A stretch of DNA of 64,000 nucleotides. Origin: SHZI01 sp031409515. GTDB lineage: Bacteria > Pseudomonadota > Gammaproteobacteria > Steroidobacterales > GCA-2729495. A program made the translations under genes and the position numbers. Below, one piece after another: positions 63,705 through 64,000 of the stretch. The notes beneath the pieces are model-generated. The model was not told the origin of the DNA and made no database searches. It worked only from the letters and a program-made list of their open reading frames with translations. Where the stretch lies: NCBI GenBank assembly GCA_031409515.1, contig JANNXJ010000053.1:124001-188000 (forward strand). Direction: 5' to 3'. Positions within the stretch are counted from its first letter, which is position 1; each line of letters begins with the position of its first letter.

Positions 63705-64000
63705 CTAAAGTCCGTCGAGGGGCCGGCGGGGATCAATGCCTGCCTTGAAGGGCAGCCGCCGGTCCAGGTTGGTTAGTTGATAGACGAGCCCCAGCCAGTT
63801 GTCAAAGACCGTCCGAGCGGTATCGCCCCAGGTGTTATCCAGGAACGGGACCACGTCGGCCTCGGGAAACGTCGGCAATGGGGTGCCGGCGCGCTGTGCC
63901 CTCCCGGCCGCAGCCAGATACTCGTTCAGCACGGCAGCCGCCTCGGGACAAATATAGTGATCGGGAAAGGGCGGCAGGTCCCGCTCGCCAGCGAAGTGGC
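63705..64000 (-). CDS. homoserine O-acyltransferase, HTS (MetA-like) family, C-terminal part (cut by window edge)
   Basis: The C-terminal 98 or so codons, open to the window edge. It reads HFAGERDLPPFPDHYICPE, then LNEYLAAAGRAQR and NTWGDTARTVFDNWLGLVYQLT, ending in GIDPRRPLDGL. This resembles the end of the HTS family (MetA-like homoserine O-succinyl or acetyl transferases, with the TxxxxRxxxNWL...YQ motif). It is followed by metY after 17 bp, so the two genes together convert homoserine to homocysteine. The catalytic part lies outside the window, so acyl specificity cannot be judged. Confidence 0.82.
   Translation of the reverse strand, partial: HFAGERDLPPFPDHYICPEAAAVLNEYLAAAGRAQRAGTPLPTFPEADVVPFLDNTWGDTARTVFDNWLGLVYQLTNLDRRLPFKAGIDPRRPLDGL

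Overview
High-GC chromosomal DNA of a proteobacterium, most likely a gammaproteobacterium. The evidence is gene order: alaS-recX-recA-pncC beside mutS, fmdB-aspS, and clpB-pgeF-rluD next to a divergent bamD, all with gammaproteobacterial-type proteins. I see no rRNA, tRNA, CRISPR array, prophage or replication origin. Both ends cut a gene: alaS on the left and a homoserine O-acyltransferase (HTS/MetA family) on the right.

1-16.9 kb is core genome: DNA repair and recombination, tRNA charging, the ClpB chaperone, RluD and BamD. It is densely decorated with palindromic repeats. A REP-associated tyrosine transposase (RAYT) gene is framed by perfect 39-bp inverted repeats between mutS and a glycosyltransferase. 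Related palindromes sit at neighbouring gene borders and often supply the start or stop codon of the adjacent gene (mutS at both ends, recX, pgeF, a hydrolase, and the RAYT itself). I recognised none of these repeats beyond about 14.3 kb.

16.9-34.6 kb holds accessory metabolism. The standout is an 1107-residue protein that fuses 2-oxoacid dehydrogenase E1 alpha, E1 beta, a lipoyl domain and a ketoacyl-ACP synthase III, translationally coupled to greB. No E2 acyltransferase or E3 is nearby. The architecture suggests direct passage of an acyl group from a lipoyl arm to a condensing enzyme. Around it lie glutathione transferases, a Phd/VapC toxin-antitoxin pair, a DUF4397 lipoprotein, CIA30 and SOUL proteins, a rhomboid protease, a cupin, a quinone-reductase-like MDR, a Tat-exported SnoaL/LEH-like protein, a PEP-CTERM protein, a Tat-tagged UbiD decarboxylase, several SDRs and a DksA-type zinc-finger protein.

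34.9-51 kb is a complete Tad/Flp pilus locus. In order it has an AraC-type regulator with a receiver-like domain (divergent), flp pilin (55 aa), cpaA prepilin peptidase, an AAA+ ATPase, cpaB, the cpaC secretin, a small lipoprotein, tadG-like, tadE and tadF pseudopilins, cpaE/tadZ, cpaF/tadA, tadB, tadC and tadD, followed by a soluble lytic transglycosylase. A strong hairpin separates flp from the rest and could set the pilin-to-machine ratio.

51-64 kb contains a LysR regulator divergent from a cysteine-dioxygenase-like cupin and a DHA2-type MFS exporter; an operon of nitronate monooxygenase, SDR and GST-like genes; a fragment of a ferritin-like gene; divergent phosphate-scavenging genes (GDPD and a PhoX-like lipoprotein); leuA divergent from an Lrp/AsnC regulator; and methionine genes (metY and the HTS fragment).
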